From contig OZ020514.1 in NCBI GenBank assembly GCA_963971425.1, forward strand, positions 27,516,602-27,580,601: a DNA stretch of 64,000 nucleotides, written 5' to 3'. The stretch comes from Bryoerythrophyllum caledonicum. Taxonomy: Eukaryota; Streptophyta; Bryopsida; Pottiales; Pottiaceae. Both the position numbers and the translations under genes were made by a program. Below are positions 46,997 through 58,197 of the stretch, in pieces. The notes under the pieces are model-generated. The model saw only the letters and a list, made by a program, of their open reading frames with translations, did not search any database and was not told the DNA's origin. How positions within the stretch are numbered: position 1 is the stretch's first letter; each line of letters opens with the position of its first letter.

Positions 46997-47205
46997 GGCA
47001 ACGAGGCCATTGACAATTTCACTTTTTCCCCTCCACTCCTTGCCCAATGGGAAACCGAGACCTTGTTGCGTGAGCAGCGTTGCACGGGTTTCAACGATAC
47101 ATGAGTTTGGAGTGACGAATTGCGGGAAAAGCCTTGCAATTTTTTTTCCAGACTCACTCACACAAATGTTGCACACCGGATAACCAATTAATATTTTTTC
47201 ACAAA

Positions 47206-49163
47206 ATGGTTGACAAGAGGGTGCATTACCAAGATGCACACATGCAACTCCATGAAGCTTATCATGTGGAAATTGCATCTGCTATTGCAGCTACCGACAA
47301 TGTCAGTGGTGGTAACTTGGCAAGAGGCCAAGGCAGCAGAGGTGGATCAAGCGAGAGAGGTGGCGGACGAGGCATTGGAATGAACCAAGAATTTTTTGCT
47401 CTCGGACGAATTAATTCTCGTGGATCACAATCACATTCATGAGGTACATGAGGATCTCTAGGGGGTCAAGAGGATCTGTGGGGGGGGACGTGGAGGTGGG
47501 CGGTCTCGAGGATCGCAAAGTTTGGTTAGGGATCAAAACCTTGGAGGTCGTAGTTCACGTGGCTCCAGTGTTCATCTCGAGCATGGAGCCTCATCGATAC
47601 GACCGCTTTCACATAATATGATACCAACGCCATTAGATTCCTTAGTATCTATCGAACCTTCAGATGCAAGAAGACGCGGACGTGGCAAAAGACCAGCAAA
47701 TTCAAGGCTCGGGCTCGGGCATGGAAAGAAAAGGCCAAGGACCTCTCATCTAGATCAGATGAACAAGCCTCTCAGGACCAAGGTTGTGGCCAAGTTATTA
47801 TCATGGTATAAAGACCATGACCTAGGTCAACTGGAGAGATGCTACTTGAATCGAGGTGTTGCTGGATTGGAATCATTGGGGGAGAGACTAAAAATTATTG
47901 TCGAGGACTTTGCTAACGAAAAATCATTCGCCGAAGATAGATGCGGTTTTTTTTACAAAGAGTTGGTAACGAAATACGCTCAGAATGCCATTCATAACCT
48001 CGTGGAAACGCTTTGGAAGATACAAGCCAAGATATTAATAAAAAAAGGTCGTGTGATATCTAGGTGGGAAGAATTAAAGGTGAAGTAAGAGAAATTCAGG
48101 GAAGGGGTAATGAAAGTCAAGCCTTGCGGGAGATCGTGCCAAAATGTCCCTTGGATTGAATGTGATTTGTCCGTGCGAATTGCAACTAGAGGTCGCAAAG
48201 GGGTGGTGTGGCTCCCATTAGAGGCGGAGGTAAAAGAACTGGATGGGAGGAACTATGAAGGTGGCTTCGGAATTGTAGGACGTGTGAGCATCGAAGGTGT
48301 GAGCTGCATTCCACCAAATATAGAGTTCGCAGGGAAGACAATGAAGGAGGATTTTAAGACGAAGAACCGGGAGAAACGATCAATCAAGGCGCTAGCGTGT
48401 CCGGTGGACCATGCAGGGGTTATCAAGATTCAATTCCTCGATAGAAGAACGTACAAGTCATATACTCTATGGAGAAACGGTGGCTCACTCGTGTCCGTTT
48501 GGAGGATTGATTTGAAATACAAAGAGGAACATGAGGATGACATTCTAAGAAGTGATGGAATTGTCCTTGATGCCGTCTAGAATTGTGCATTTATCGCAAA
48601 AACCGGGCGTATTTAGCATAGGCACTCATGTGTATCATGGACGTGATATATTCTCAACGGCTATTGCACAATGATTTGAGTCCCAACAATGTTATGCTTC
48701 ATTTTCCAAAGGACAAAATCGATGCGGTATACATTGGGGTGTGTGATTGGGGAATGGCATTCTGGAACGGCAGAGATAAGATGTCGAACTACGGTTGATC
48801 ATCTAGCAAGGAGGTGGAAGCTTACAGAGGTAAATACCTACGTGCGGCCCCCAAGCTATTCCATGTGTATGGCAAGCCCGGAACGCCAACATCATCAAGG
48901 AGAATGGAAATAAAACATAAGGGCAACCATAGATTTGAGGGGTATGTGGTGGAGTACTTGGCAATCAATCAGGTGGGATCAAAATTTACAACCGCAATTG
49001 CTCTTCAAGCTTGTTCCAGAAGAACAAAAATCCAAGTTCATTGTCGCGTAGGTTTGAGCAAAGTATGGATGGGTTGTTGAAAACTGATCCACTAGAGCGA
49101 TCCACTGTCACGCATGTAGTAGACATATTGAAAAGACCGCCTTACAACCTGGAGACTCCATAG
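47206..49163 (+). pseudogene. Protein-kinase-like gene with RGG-rich N-terminus, broken
   Basis: Start ATG 47206. Residues 40-70 are Gly/Arg-rich (RGQGSRGG, RGGGRG), like an RGG box. A frameshift near 47460 in a G run follows; the next frame to 48580 has a helical linker, a Gly-loop-like YEGGFGIVGRV near 48255, and IEFAGKTMK as a possible Lys segment; TAA at 48086-48088 interrupts. A frame change near 48590 gives LLHNDLSPNN at 48661-48690, the catalytic loop with HND in place of HRD, and CDWG at 48742-48753 in place of DFG. Stops follow (TAG near 48617, TGA near 48796); after a frameshift near 49045 a final helix ends at TAG 49161-49163. HND/DWG forms occur in divergent plant repeat-encoded kinases. 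Substrate unknown; not functional as read. Confidence 0.6.
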
Positions 49164-49432
49164 GACTTCTTTCGCAATGAGTAGTATAATGTGATTTTGT
49201 AGACCTTATATTTTGCTCGATATGTTGGATGTTGTTAATGGTGTGAAGTGTATACTTCTTTTGTAATCCCTTTTTGTAAGAAGAGAAATCCTACGTGGAC
49301 TTCCCTGATGATTTAAATAAAGACAAAGTGTTTAAGAAACGATGTTTTTGTCTTTCCATCCTGCCCTTCAAAACCTCACAAAAAAAGACAAAATAACTCA
49401 ATCCGCTATCACACAACCCTCTAAACCGCCCT
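49164..49432. other. Short 3' flank of kinase-type gene
   Basis: A+T-rich; no feature beyond possible 3' untranslated sequence. Confidence 0.4.
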
Positions 49433-49985
49433 CAGTTTGCGGCCCATCAACGGTAGTCCGGGCCAAGTTTGCGCCCCATCCGCAGTCTGTGTCCGCTCCC
49501 CATCCTTGTCCTATCCGCACCCATCCGCAGCTTCCATCCGCAGTCTGTGTCCACTCCCTATCCTTGTCCTATTCGCACCCATCCACAGTTTCCACCCGAC
49601 TCCATCCGCACACCATCCACAGCTCCCATCCGCACTCCCTGTTCGCCCCCATCCGCTCCCCACACGCTCCTCATCAGCAGTCCCCACCCGTCCCCCATCC
49701 GCTCCTCATTAGCCGTCTTCATCCGCCCCCATCCGCTTTCCACCCGCTCCTCATCTACAATCCCCACCCGCTTTCCATCCGCTCCCCATCCGCACACCAT
49801 CCGCAGCACTTGCGTCCGCAATCCTTGTCCGCTCTCCATCCGCGCCCTATCCGCACCCATCCGCAGTTCCCACCCACCCCCATCCGCCCCCCATCTGCGG
49901 CCCATTTGCGTGCCATTTGCGTCCTATTGGCGCACCATCCGCAATTCCATTAGCAGTCTTTATCCGCGCCCCATCCGCGCCTATC
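49433..49985. repeat. CATCCGC minisatellite, array 3
   Basis: About 50 degenerate units of CCATCCGC with spacers such as ACCC, CTCC and AGTC, in the same orientation as array 2. Higher-order repeats are visible (CTTGTCCTATCCGCACCCAT near 49504 recurs near 49563 as CTTGTCCTATTCGCACCCAT). Frames on both strands are repeat-derived. Confidence 0.85.
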
Positions 49986-50178
49986 CGATCTCCCGTCAGC
50001 CGAAAAAAAAAGCTCACAAAATTTTCACTCAAGAGTAAATATTACATCTCTAAAGGTAAACAAGATGATATACACGTAGGATGTCATTGCCACCTAGGAC
50101 GGCCACGTCGACCCCGAGGTAACTAAGTTACCTTTTGTAGGGGTAAAGCTTGTCTTTGACCATACGTTGACCCGATTG

Positions 50179-50230
50179 TGTCGTGACGAGAGGGTCTGTC
50201 ACGACATGACGCGTCATGACGACGCGTCAC
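50179..50230. other. Cluster of G+C-rich palindromes (TGACGCGTCA)
   Basis: TGTCGTGAC at 50179-50187 pairs with GTCACGACA at 50198-50206. Then TGACGCGTCA (50207-50216) and GACGCGTC (50221-50228) are perfect palindromes. The half-site TGACG is typical of plant bZIP/TGA sites (inference). Confidence 0.6.
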
Positions 50231-50284
50231 TGTCAAAATGTCACGATAGACAACCCTGATCGTCAATAAGCAACGTCAGGTTGG

Positions 50285-50640
50285 GGTCAACGATATCATG
50301 GTTCCTTGCAAGTTTAGAAAAGTCCTTCAGCATGTACTTCTTGGTAGGATGGTCCTTCATAGGATACATGGGCTTTGTTGTATAATCTTGCGATAAGACT
50401 ATAAGCTAATCCGCGCCAGTTTGGTATACGTAGAAATCCTAGAACCATATCTTCCACATTGTAAGACATTGCACAATTCCATATAATGACATTAGCCTTA
50501 TTGTGCAGCCACTCCAAGAACGACCGTTGTCTGGTCTAAGAGCGCGGATGCGGTTGAAGCTAGGCTTGTTATCTAGAAATCCAATCAAGTCCACGACGAG
50601 AGTCCACCTTGGTACTGTTATTGTGGATTTCCGAGGTGGT
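50285..50640 (-). pseudogene. FCP1/NLI-type phosphatase-like fragment (copy C)
   Basis: Minus strand. About 50640-50540 encodes TLVVDLIGFL (compare the DxNG nucleophile motif; here D-L-I-G), then after a frame change FLEWLHNKANVIIWN near 50514-50470, which matches FLNSLWSKANVVVWS of copy B. Further down, KYMLKDFSKL and LTLLIDD near 50340-50285 match KYMLKDLRKL and QTLLVDD of copy B. The order is collinear with copy B and the fragment is shorter and more decayed. It supports the view that this family is dispersed. Confidence 0.5.
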
Positions 50641-50699
50641 CGGGGCTCAGCTAGTCAAAGTTGTCCACCTAAAACGAGAAGCATAATCTAGAAGTGAGC

Positions 50700-51672
50700 A
50701 ATATTCTTTCAGGCAAAATTTGCAAATGAATTTTTGAGGAGGGCATCTCAACTAGGATACCAAGCATGCTCCCGATCGCCAGAGAGAGATCAGGCGCGCC
50801 ATTGATCTCCATTGTAATATCAAGCGCATCCTTGATCTCCACTTAAATATTGGGCGTGCCCCTAATCACCACAGTAATAAATTGTAATATGAATTTCTCA
50901 GAATGAAACATATGCGTAGAAACTCATGTTCAACTAATGACGCCGGATAGGCACGTTTGCTAAACAAATGTCGCTTCAAAATGCTTTCGTTACTATTGAA
51001 AGTTGCGGCAGGCTTTAACACGCTTCCACTTGGAGCAACGAGTTAGATATCTGCAGTTGTATCCGCAGTAGTGGATCCAAGATGACCATTTCCAGACCGG
51101 ATCCGATGAACATACGGCACAAAAGAAAATGTATTAAAAACCTCAAAAAAACAATACCTACGTGGACGAAGGGGACTTTCACCAACACGTGAGGACCACT
51201 CCAAGGAAGACGTGACATGGGTAGAATCACGGCTCTTTTAGAGATCGACCCGTCATGGACTTCTCCAATGGCACACTTCAACGCAATTGAAGCAAGGCTA
51301 AATGGCTTTAATCATTCATCAAACATGTCGTCATAAGTTTTTGTAGAGTGGTGGTAAGGAGGCCTTTCCAATACATGCTTGTACCATTTTAATAGCGCAC
51401 GTTGCTTCTTGCAAGGAGCATTGAACATTAGGTGCTTAGAAAGTGAGAGGAATATTGTGCAGGACACGCGTCTCGTTTACCATGGCTTTCTCTATTGCAT
51501 AAGTTCTCAACAATGGGGAGAGAGAGAACAAGGAAAGATTAACTCATATAGATATTGAAGGTCCCTGGAGCTCTGAAAGGAAGTTGAAACGGAAGCCCCA
51601 ATCTCTTTTGCCAGAAATTACACTAGACAACGCTATAAAGGCACAGTTGGGTTAGAAGGAGGCGAGGGAGCC
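50700..51672. other. Spacer
   Basis: A partial tandem of GATCAGGCGCGCC/ATCAAGCGCATCC-type ~40 bp units near 50790-50870 (TTGATCTCCA repeated). No gene I can support; a minus-strand frame at 51015-51281 has no motif. Confidence 0.4.
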
Positions 51673-52800
51673 ATGGATCCTAACGATGGCAAGGAAGTTT
51701 GTGAAGATTTGCCGCATTGATAAGGTGTTGAAAACGATCGGTGGCCCCATAATCACAAGAAAAATGAGATAAACGTCGATGATTCAATTGATCCTCACTG
51801 TGTTCACCATGCCCATGAGGTGCAAAACACGTTGTTTCTTAGGCGGGCATTTACAAAGGGCAAGATGAGCTACGGATTTGCCAGGTTGGCCTATGCGGAG
51901 TTCAGGTTGGATGAGAAGGTGAACTTGAAGACCTTACCTCGTGCAAAGGACTCCGCTCATGAGGGAAGTGACATCCCCGATCTATACGTACCAAAAAGGA
52001 GGCAGTGCCTCACAAGAAAGATAATTTGGAACACGTTGTTTGGAAGAGGCCAACATCGTTGGTCCCGTGCTCCATACCAAGAGTAGTGTAGAACCAACAT
52101 CAGAGAATAATTTGGTACACGGAATTGAAAAACACCATGCTTGATCGTCAAGCCCAAGTTCACGAACGATGGGGACTTCCTTGGCCCTCTTCTTACAATC
52201 GCCACCTTAAGACGCCGCCTCTCCACTTCTAAAGGGCACTTTATATTGACCTAATTTGACTTTAAACGAGAGGAGAATACAAGGATTGTCTCCAAGTTGG
52301 ATGTGTTGACGGTGGAGAGGGACTAGATCAAGGCATTCCTCGCCATAGTAGAGGAGCAATTGACACAGTGTAACAAAGATTACGACATAGAGGAACGAGC
52401 CTTAGATGAGGCTGTGAACTAAGAGTTAGGCAAACTCAGGGAACGACACAATAAACTCCAACAAGAGATAGAGCAAGTATTGGAGGACAAGCAAGCCATA
52501 GAGGGGACCGTGGAAGACTTAAAGAAGGACATGGCTGATTTGGAGAATGTAGTAGCATTAAATTGTGCAAAAATCATGAAGTCAAGGGGGGAGCTGCGAG
52601 AGTCAAATGAGAGAAGGGGTATCTTAGAAAACATTGATGTGAGCAAGAGAGAATGCACAGACCTCCTCATGCGCAAGATTTGTGAGTTGAAGGAGGAGTT
52701 GGATTTAAAAGAAGTAGACACCATGGTCTCTGAGATCATTGGAGCCATTGTTGTCGATGAAGATGACCTTCCTGTGCGTCAGGCAGGCGTGGAGCAATAA
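51673..52800 (+). pseudogene. Coiled-coil protein coding block with many in-frame stops
   Basis: A single frame from ATG 51673 to TAA 52798-52800, with no frameshift that I can see but about eight internal stops: TGA-TAA at 51718-51723, TAG near 52084, TAA near 52108, TGA near 52126, TAA near 52243, TAG near 52324 and TAA near 52420. The first 140 residues include YGFARLAYAEFRLDEKVNL. From about 52330 to 52740 the protein is a long heptad-type helix (KLRERHNKLQQEIEQVLEDK). This resembles gag-like or structural coiled-coil proteins of plant repeats, but I do not recognise the family. Many small substitutions and no indels suggest decay by base change. Confidence 0.45.
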
Positions 52801-52934
52801 AGTGCAAATGCCATGCACGCCTTCCATCAATATTTAAACCCTCAGGCCTGTCAACGGAAAATCCCTTATCATTGCCCATAGACCTTGACGGCAAGCTCGA
52901 CACTTAGCAGCCTCAGCTAAAAGCAAGCCCTAAA

Positions 52935-53400
52935 ATGGTGGGACAAGAGCGTACAAACATTGTTGCGGATTGTTTAGGAGATGAACGGGTACGCTTGGAG
53001 GCCGAATTTGACTCAAAGGTGCAAGAGACGGTGGCAAAGGTTGACGCTGAAAGGCGAGTGCAGAAGAGAGAAGGTTTGATGTACATCTAAAGGAGGAGGT
53101 CCAACGATTTTGCATAGAGAGCATCCCGCACAACCACCATCTTTGTAGGGAGTAAGTAGTGGCATATGCCTTGGAAAGGCTAAGTCTATCATCATCTCAG
53201 AGATGGGAAAAACATTGGCAAAAATGAGCGGAAAAGAGGCCTTGAATGAGCTAGTTGCGTAAGAAGTGCCGAAGCGTGTGAACAAGTTGGACGCACAAAT
53301 GGTGCTCGTTGATTCAGCTTCATCCTCCTCGGATCTCTTGACCACGGTATTGAACTGAGCGTTGTTTACAAAGTTGAAGGAAAAGAGGAACAAACAAGCT
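52935..53400 (+). pseudogene. Second coiled-coil-like coding remnant
   Basis: ATG 52935 opens a frame of about 54 residues (charged, helical), then a frame change near 53060 gives further charged helical sequence with stops to about 53380. Probably the continuation of the gene at 51673-52800 or a sister exon. Family unknown. Confidence 0.3.
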
Positions 53401-53424
53401 CGGCGTAGGTATTAGAAACATAGC

Positions 53425-53617
53425 ATCTAGAACCTTCTAGAAGTTTCCATCAACATCCTTTGGAAGCTTCTTTGGAAGATTTTGTTAGCAACCTTTGGAA
53501 GCTTCTTTGGAAGTTTTTGTTAGCAAACTTTGGAAGCTTCTCTAGAAGCTTCCATTGACAATCCTCTCGAAGCTTCTCTAGAAGTTTCTATTGGTAGTAG
53601 TTCTAGGAGTTTATATA
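53425..53617 (+). promoter_or_regulatory. Heat-shock-element-like array with TATA box
   Basis: 53429-53447 (AGAACCTTCTAGAAGTTTC) is a perfect GAAnnTTCnnGAAnnTTC heat-shock element. It is followed by a ~35 bp repeat CTTTGGAAGCTTCTTTGGAAG-type (53458 and 53493) and GAAGCTTC palindromes to 53590. TTTATATAGAAA at 53611-53622 is a TATA-like box. The arrangement recalls heat-responsive LTR promoters such as ONSEN, but LTR borders are not seen. Confidence 0.55.
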
Positions 53618-53624
53618 GAAATCG

Positions 53625-54689
53625 AGGCTGAAGAGTTCTTCAATCTCAATGACGCACTTCTTGGAGTTCTAGCTCACCTTTCTTGGTGTTGTTCGTGTAT
53701 TCATCTTGTTAATCCAAGTTCTTGTTAGTTCTTATCTTCAACTCTCTTCTAGCCTCAGATCACTTGTTGGCAATTTCTGTGTACTTGACAATTTGTCGAG
53801 ACTGCACTTATCTCATATATAAGAGCTTATTCCTCTTTGTTAGAGTGTGTATTACCCCCTCTTCTTGAAGGTATCCTTGCAATCTAGAGGTTGGAGATTT
53901 CCCTCCTCTAGAGTGCTATTTTTTCTCTTATAATATTGGAGTCTTATTCTTCTTGGAGATAGTTAATAGTGGACTACCCTTCATCCAACATCTCTTTTAT
54001 ATTTTATATTTTTTAGAGCCACATATGAATGTGATTTTGCAATTTCAAATAATAAGTTTTACTTTCCCATTAACTAAATAAATCTTATGCAATTTTGAAT
54101 CCGGAAGTGAAAATGAAAAGTTATCATTTTGGCAAAAGTTGGAAATTTGATGTTCATATACTAGCAACTTCTGCAATTTCAGCCCACGGATGTAGGGGTC
54201 CGTTACGCTAAAAGTAGCCTATTGAAATCTCATACCTCTTGACACAAAAATGCCCCTGTTGGATGGATGAAAACTATGGATTAGAATTTTGTGATGTAAT
54301 TGTCTTGTGGATGAAGAGTGATGCATTGGATGAAACTGCTGAAAGAGGACAACATTGACGCTCCTTGCTCTAACCGTTGCAATCCTCACAACTTCTTCAC
54401 AATTTTTTTAATTTGCACATTGTTTGGTGCATTTTCTTAGTTCAAATACACTCTACAACTTCAATCTAAGTTGTAATTTTTTTTTCATTGATCCAAGCTC
54501 ATATTCAAGAACTAATTATAGAAATGTGGATATTTTTAAAGTATGGAGACAGTGAATTACTATAGTAGTTAAGCATTTGTACTCGAGAAGAGGAGATCAA
54601 TGAATGCGAGCGAATACAGAAAATGTGGAGCCTTTATTAATGCCAAATTATGGCTTATAAACAAAGAAACTCATTAATCAGAAAAAGAA
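53625..54689. other. A+T-rich spacer, possibly remainder of an LTR
   Basis: No gene. CT-rich leader-like sequence to about 54000, then A+T-rich DNA with no clear feature. Confidence 0.4.
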
Positions 54690-56226
54690 GAAAGTCGGTC
54701 CTCAAAGGGACCGGCATGAATAAAGTGTCTGTTCCACCACTAAGACCATACCCACCTGACAAGGAATTAGTAGTATGGAACTACTTCCCCCTCTTGAGGG
54801 TAGAGACTATGTAATAAGTAACCAAACACAAGTAACCAACCATTTCCAAAGAGTATCAAAGGAAAAAAGGGGGAAGGGGAGAAAAGAGGAGGAGAGGATA
54901 GAGGGGAGGGGAACATTGGGAAGGGGGGTGTGTTTTTCATTGTGTGAGGTTTTTGAAGTCTTAAAGGTATGTAAGAAATGGGTAATGCTATGGAGGGTTT
55001 TGTATGTCAGGGAGAGCTTGGTTGTTTTCAATTTTGCGTTTGTGTAGTAGGATGGACATAACATGTTGAATGGCAATGGTGTTAATGTTATTGAAAGTGA
55101 GTGAAATTGTTTCGATGGGGGTTTTAAAGGTATCTTCAAGGATTTTTATAGATGGGATGAAGGTGGTGGCACAAGAGCTGGCTGTGATTACAATAAGGGG
55201 GTCCACTTTCCATCCGAGGGCTATGATGTCATCAATAAAGAGTTGGTATAATTCATTTTGTTTTCAATTGTTTCTGGGAAAAATCTATCATTACAATATG
55301 TGAATTCGATGAATTGAATGGTATAATCTTGGTTTATGTAGTCGGATAGGGGGTCATTGTATGGTAGGCCTCGAACGCAAAGTATATCTGGTTTGAGTCT
55401 AGTATTGCAATAACAACATTGACTTATACATGTACATGGGAATAGCCAAGGGGGGACCGTATTTTCTTGTGGGTTGTTATTTATGGTGTCGGCATTCATG
55501 AGAATAAAACATTGCGATTTGTTATGGGTGGTAATTAGTTTTCAAATTTTCCATATTACTTTGATGTGTCTTTTGACAATTCAGGAGTGCATCTGGTGAT
55601 TTTGGCATTTAAGTAGAACATGTAGCCATGGGGTCCGTGGAGGTGCATATGGGACATGTTATAGATGGGAATCTTTCTATTTCAGTTGTTTTTGGGCGTT
55701 TCCCATATATTGACCGGTACGGAATTTCATGAGGCATGTTATTTGTGAGTTAGAAATGATGGAAATTTTCCAAAAATTTGTAGAGAGTTCATTGGCTATT
55801 TTGTTGTTGCCAGTCCATTTTTCTATGTTAAGAAAGTTTTTTGCGATTGTGTCAAGGTTGTTATAGAGGTCTTATTTTTTGAGGTATTTGCTCAAGAATC
55901 TAACCGGGCCTTTATCAAGGGTATCTTCTATAGTGGGCCAACCTTCTTTTTGAAAGTAGTATGGAGTAGCATGGGCATGTTCGTATGGATCTTTGGCATT
56001 TTTATGTGTTTTTTCGCAGCCTTCTTTTGCTAATTTATTTGCTTGTTCGTTTTCATCAATATTGGCATCGGCTCTAACTATGTGGAAGGTTGTGATTTGT
56101 GTTTGGTTTTGTAACATTTGAAAAATTGATATTAATATGGTTTGGTCGCGGTGGCTATTGTGGAATGTAGGGTGTGTTATTTGAGTGTTTAATAGATAAA
56201 GTGCATTGATACAATCAGTGAATAGC
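54690..56226 (-). mobile_element. 5'-truncated LINE copy (RNase H to 3' end)
   Basis: Matches the 3' 1.5 kb of the large LINE. It starts inside RNase H (FTDCINAL near 56220) and includes ANIDENEQANKLA, the C-terminal KPDILC and IEFTYCNDRF motifs, the stop context NPP-TAA near 54988, and the 3' stem-loop. Frames are broken (ends at 55872, 55221, 54988), and two RNase H residues differ from the full copy (His to Asp, Asp to Asn). The 3' untranslated region between 54800 and 54980 differs from the full copy, so it belongs to a sister subfamily. Truncation at the 5' end is typical of LINE insertion. Confidence 0.8.
54694..54715 (-). other. 3'-terminal stem-loop of truncated LINE copy
   Basis: CGGTCC/GGACCG perfect stem with TCAAAG loop, extendable to 8 pairs with one G-T. 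Same place as 29708-29731 in the full copy. Confidence 0.65.
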
Positions 56227-57479
56227 ATAAAGAGGGAGAAATGAAAAATAGTGGGATTCCAAAATCCCTAAATACTAAAGCCTAGACCCTAGATCTCCCC
56301 CAAAAAGGAAAACAAAAAGAATCAAAAAAATAAAAATTTAAGAACAATGGAAACAATGAGGGAATGAGTGAGAGGGAGAGGGACAATCAAAAATAAATTA
56401 AGATAGAGAGGAGAGAGAGAGAGAGAGAGAGAGAACCAATGAGTGACAATCTAAAATAAATCAAGAGAGAGGGAGGAAGGGAGCGGGTATGTGATGAGAC
56501 AATCTAAAATAAATCAAGAGGGAGATAGAGTGAGGGACAATCTAGGATCAATTAAATAGAGTGGGGCACTGTAGTCCCAAAAATCCACTCTCCAAAACCC
56601 CCAAGAATCACACTTATTCCAAGTTCCATGTCCCGAGATGGCCTAGCGTCTATTGTTAAGTAGTTTGTCTCTAATTGTAGGTTAAGAGCTATCTTCTATT
56701 TAATTACTTAAGTTTATGCACTCGTTTTTATGGAATTATGCCTTAAAATGCCTCACACTTAGCACTCCACTCTTAAGGTGTTAGTCCTAAGGATTTAAGT
56801 GCTTAGGTAGAGCCTTGCTCCGCTAAAGAGCCTTACTCTTTAATTAACTATGAATGTGCATGTTAGTTAGTTTCCTAGTCTTTGCTATCTTCGGCTCATG
56901 GATACTATCCATTGCACTCATTGTTTGCTCCTTAATTAATTTCATTTGAATTCACGAATTTACCTCACATACTACGCTTCACTTTTCACGTGCGTCCAAT
57001 CTGCTCACGTATTCATCACAAGTGTTAAACTCAAACAACACGCAAGTTAGATTAAGCCTCTAAATAATCCTACTCTAAGACCAACTTATCTATTAGTCCT
57101 TAACACTCAAATGCAAAAAGAGTATCTTTACTCTTACACTGGCATGATTTAAGTATTATAACTTAGGCTTAACTTCTATCATTGATACTTAAGTTCTCAC
57201 TCACTGTAGACTTAAGTTTTTTATTTACACATGCATAAGATTTTCATAATACTTAAGTTTCCACACTTAAAACTTAAGTCTGACATTAACTACTTATGCA
57301 TTCCTTACATTAATGCATTAAGTTACTTACTTCCAAATTAATTTCTAAATGCTTCACTCGCATTTAGAATTAATACTTTAATATCCACAATGTCACTTTG
57401 ACATAGTTAGGGTCTTTTCTTAAATTAATCTCTTGAAGATTTAATATTAAGTATGCACATTTCACTCTTATGCAATACA
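56227..57479. other. Spacer with short tandem repeat and GA run
   Basis: A (GA)n run at 56405-56434 lies in a ~57 bp imperfect tandem repeat (GACAATCTAAAATAAATCAA at about 56442 and 56499, diverged at 56387). 56573-56632 matches 1576-1636 inverted. The rest is A+T-rich and rich in CTTAAG words. May be an outer part of the inverted-repeat element. Confidence 0.5.
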
Positions 57480-58197
57480 TTAAATTGAATTCATCAACAC
57501 ACACAATTTCATGCTATATAAACAATTAGGATGATATCCTAATTTCTACAATGAAGGTCTAAATAAATAATGCATTTATGCATTGGAATATATCCACAAT
57601 TAATACCTCATGCATACAATTGCATTTACAAAATACAATGTCAAATTTATTCAATGAAGATCTCATATTATTGCAATTATACATATTATTCAAGTCACAC
57701 ACAAGACTTTACATATGCAAATTCAATAATAATTATATATATATATATATATTTATATAAAATTCAATACTCTTACAACATTACAAGTCATCAGCTAGCT
57801 TTTTCACCTAAAGCTAGGGCTCACTTCAATCTTCCTCCAAGGAATTGCTATGGTAATGGCAAAGAATGCTAAAAATTCAAGGTATTCATTCTACTCTAAA
57901 TCCAAGAGGCACACCTCTTTGAAAAACGGTTTTTTTTATAGTTAACCATTAAGATTAATTCCACTAAATCCTCACATCCATTCATATCTATTCATGAAAA
58001 GGCACACCCTTCCCAAAGGATGCGAGTTCAACCCTTTTCCCATGATTTTCTAATTTTTGGATATGAATAGGCACTTTTTGATTAATTAACTACTTAGTGT
58101 AAACTTAATCATTAATTCTTTAATTCTCCATACATCTACAATCATTTTTACACTTCATTTTTTTTAAAAAGATATTTTTAGTATTTAGGCTCTATAT
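57480..58197 (+). repeat. Left long terminal inverted repeat
   Basis: Reverse complement of 63200-64000 at roughly 85-90 percent identity over most of its length. Shared landmarks: GATATGAATAG, AACCCTTTTCCCATGATTTT, CCATTACCATAGCAATTC (or complement), an (AT)n run at about 57735-57760, and ACTTAGTGTAAACTTAAT. The outer end is not defined; similarity weakens beyond about 57480. Confidence 0.75.

Noticed and set aside
49342..50038. Pro/His/Ser/Arg-rich frames of up to 203 codons
   Set aside because: Produced by the CATCCGC minisatellite; no start context or domain.
53425..54000. Complete LTR retrotransposon considered around the heat-shock-like array
   Set aside because: No second LTR, primer-binding site or integrase/protease motif could be seen; only a promoter-like segment is supported.
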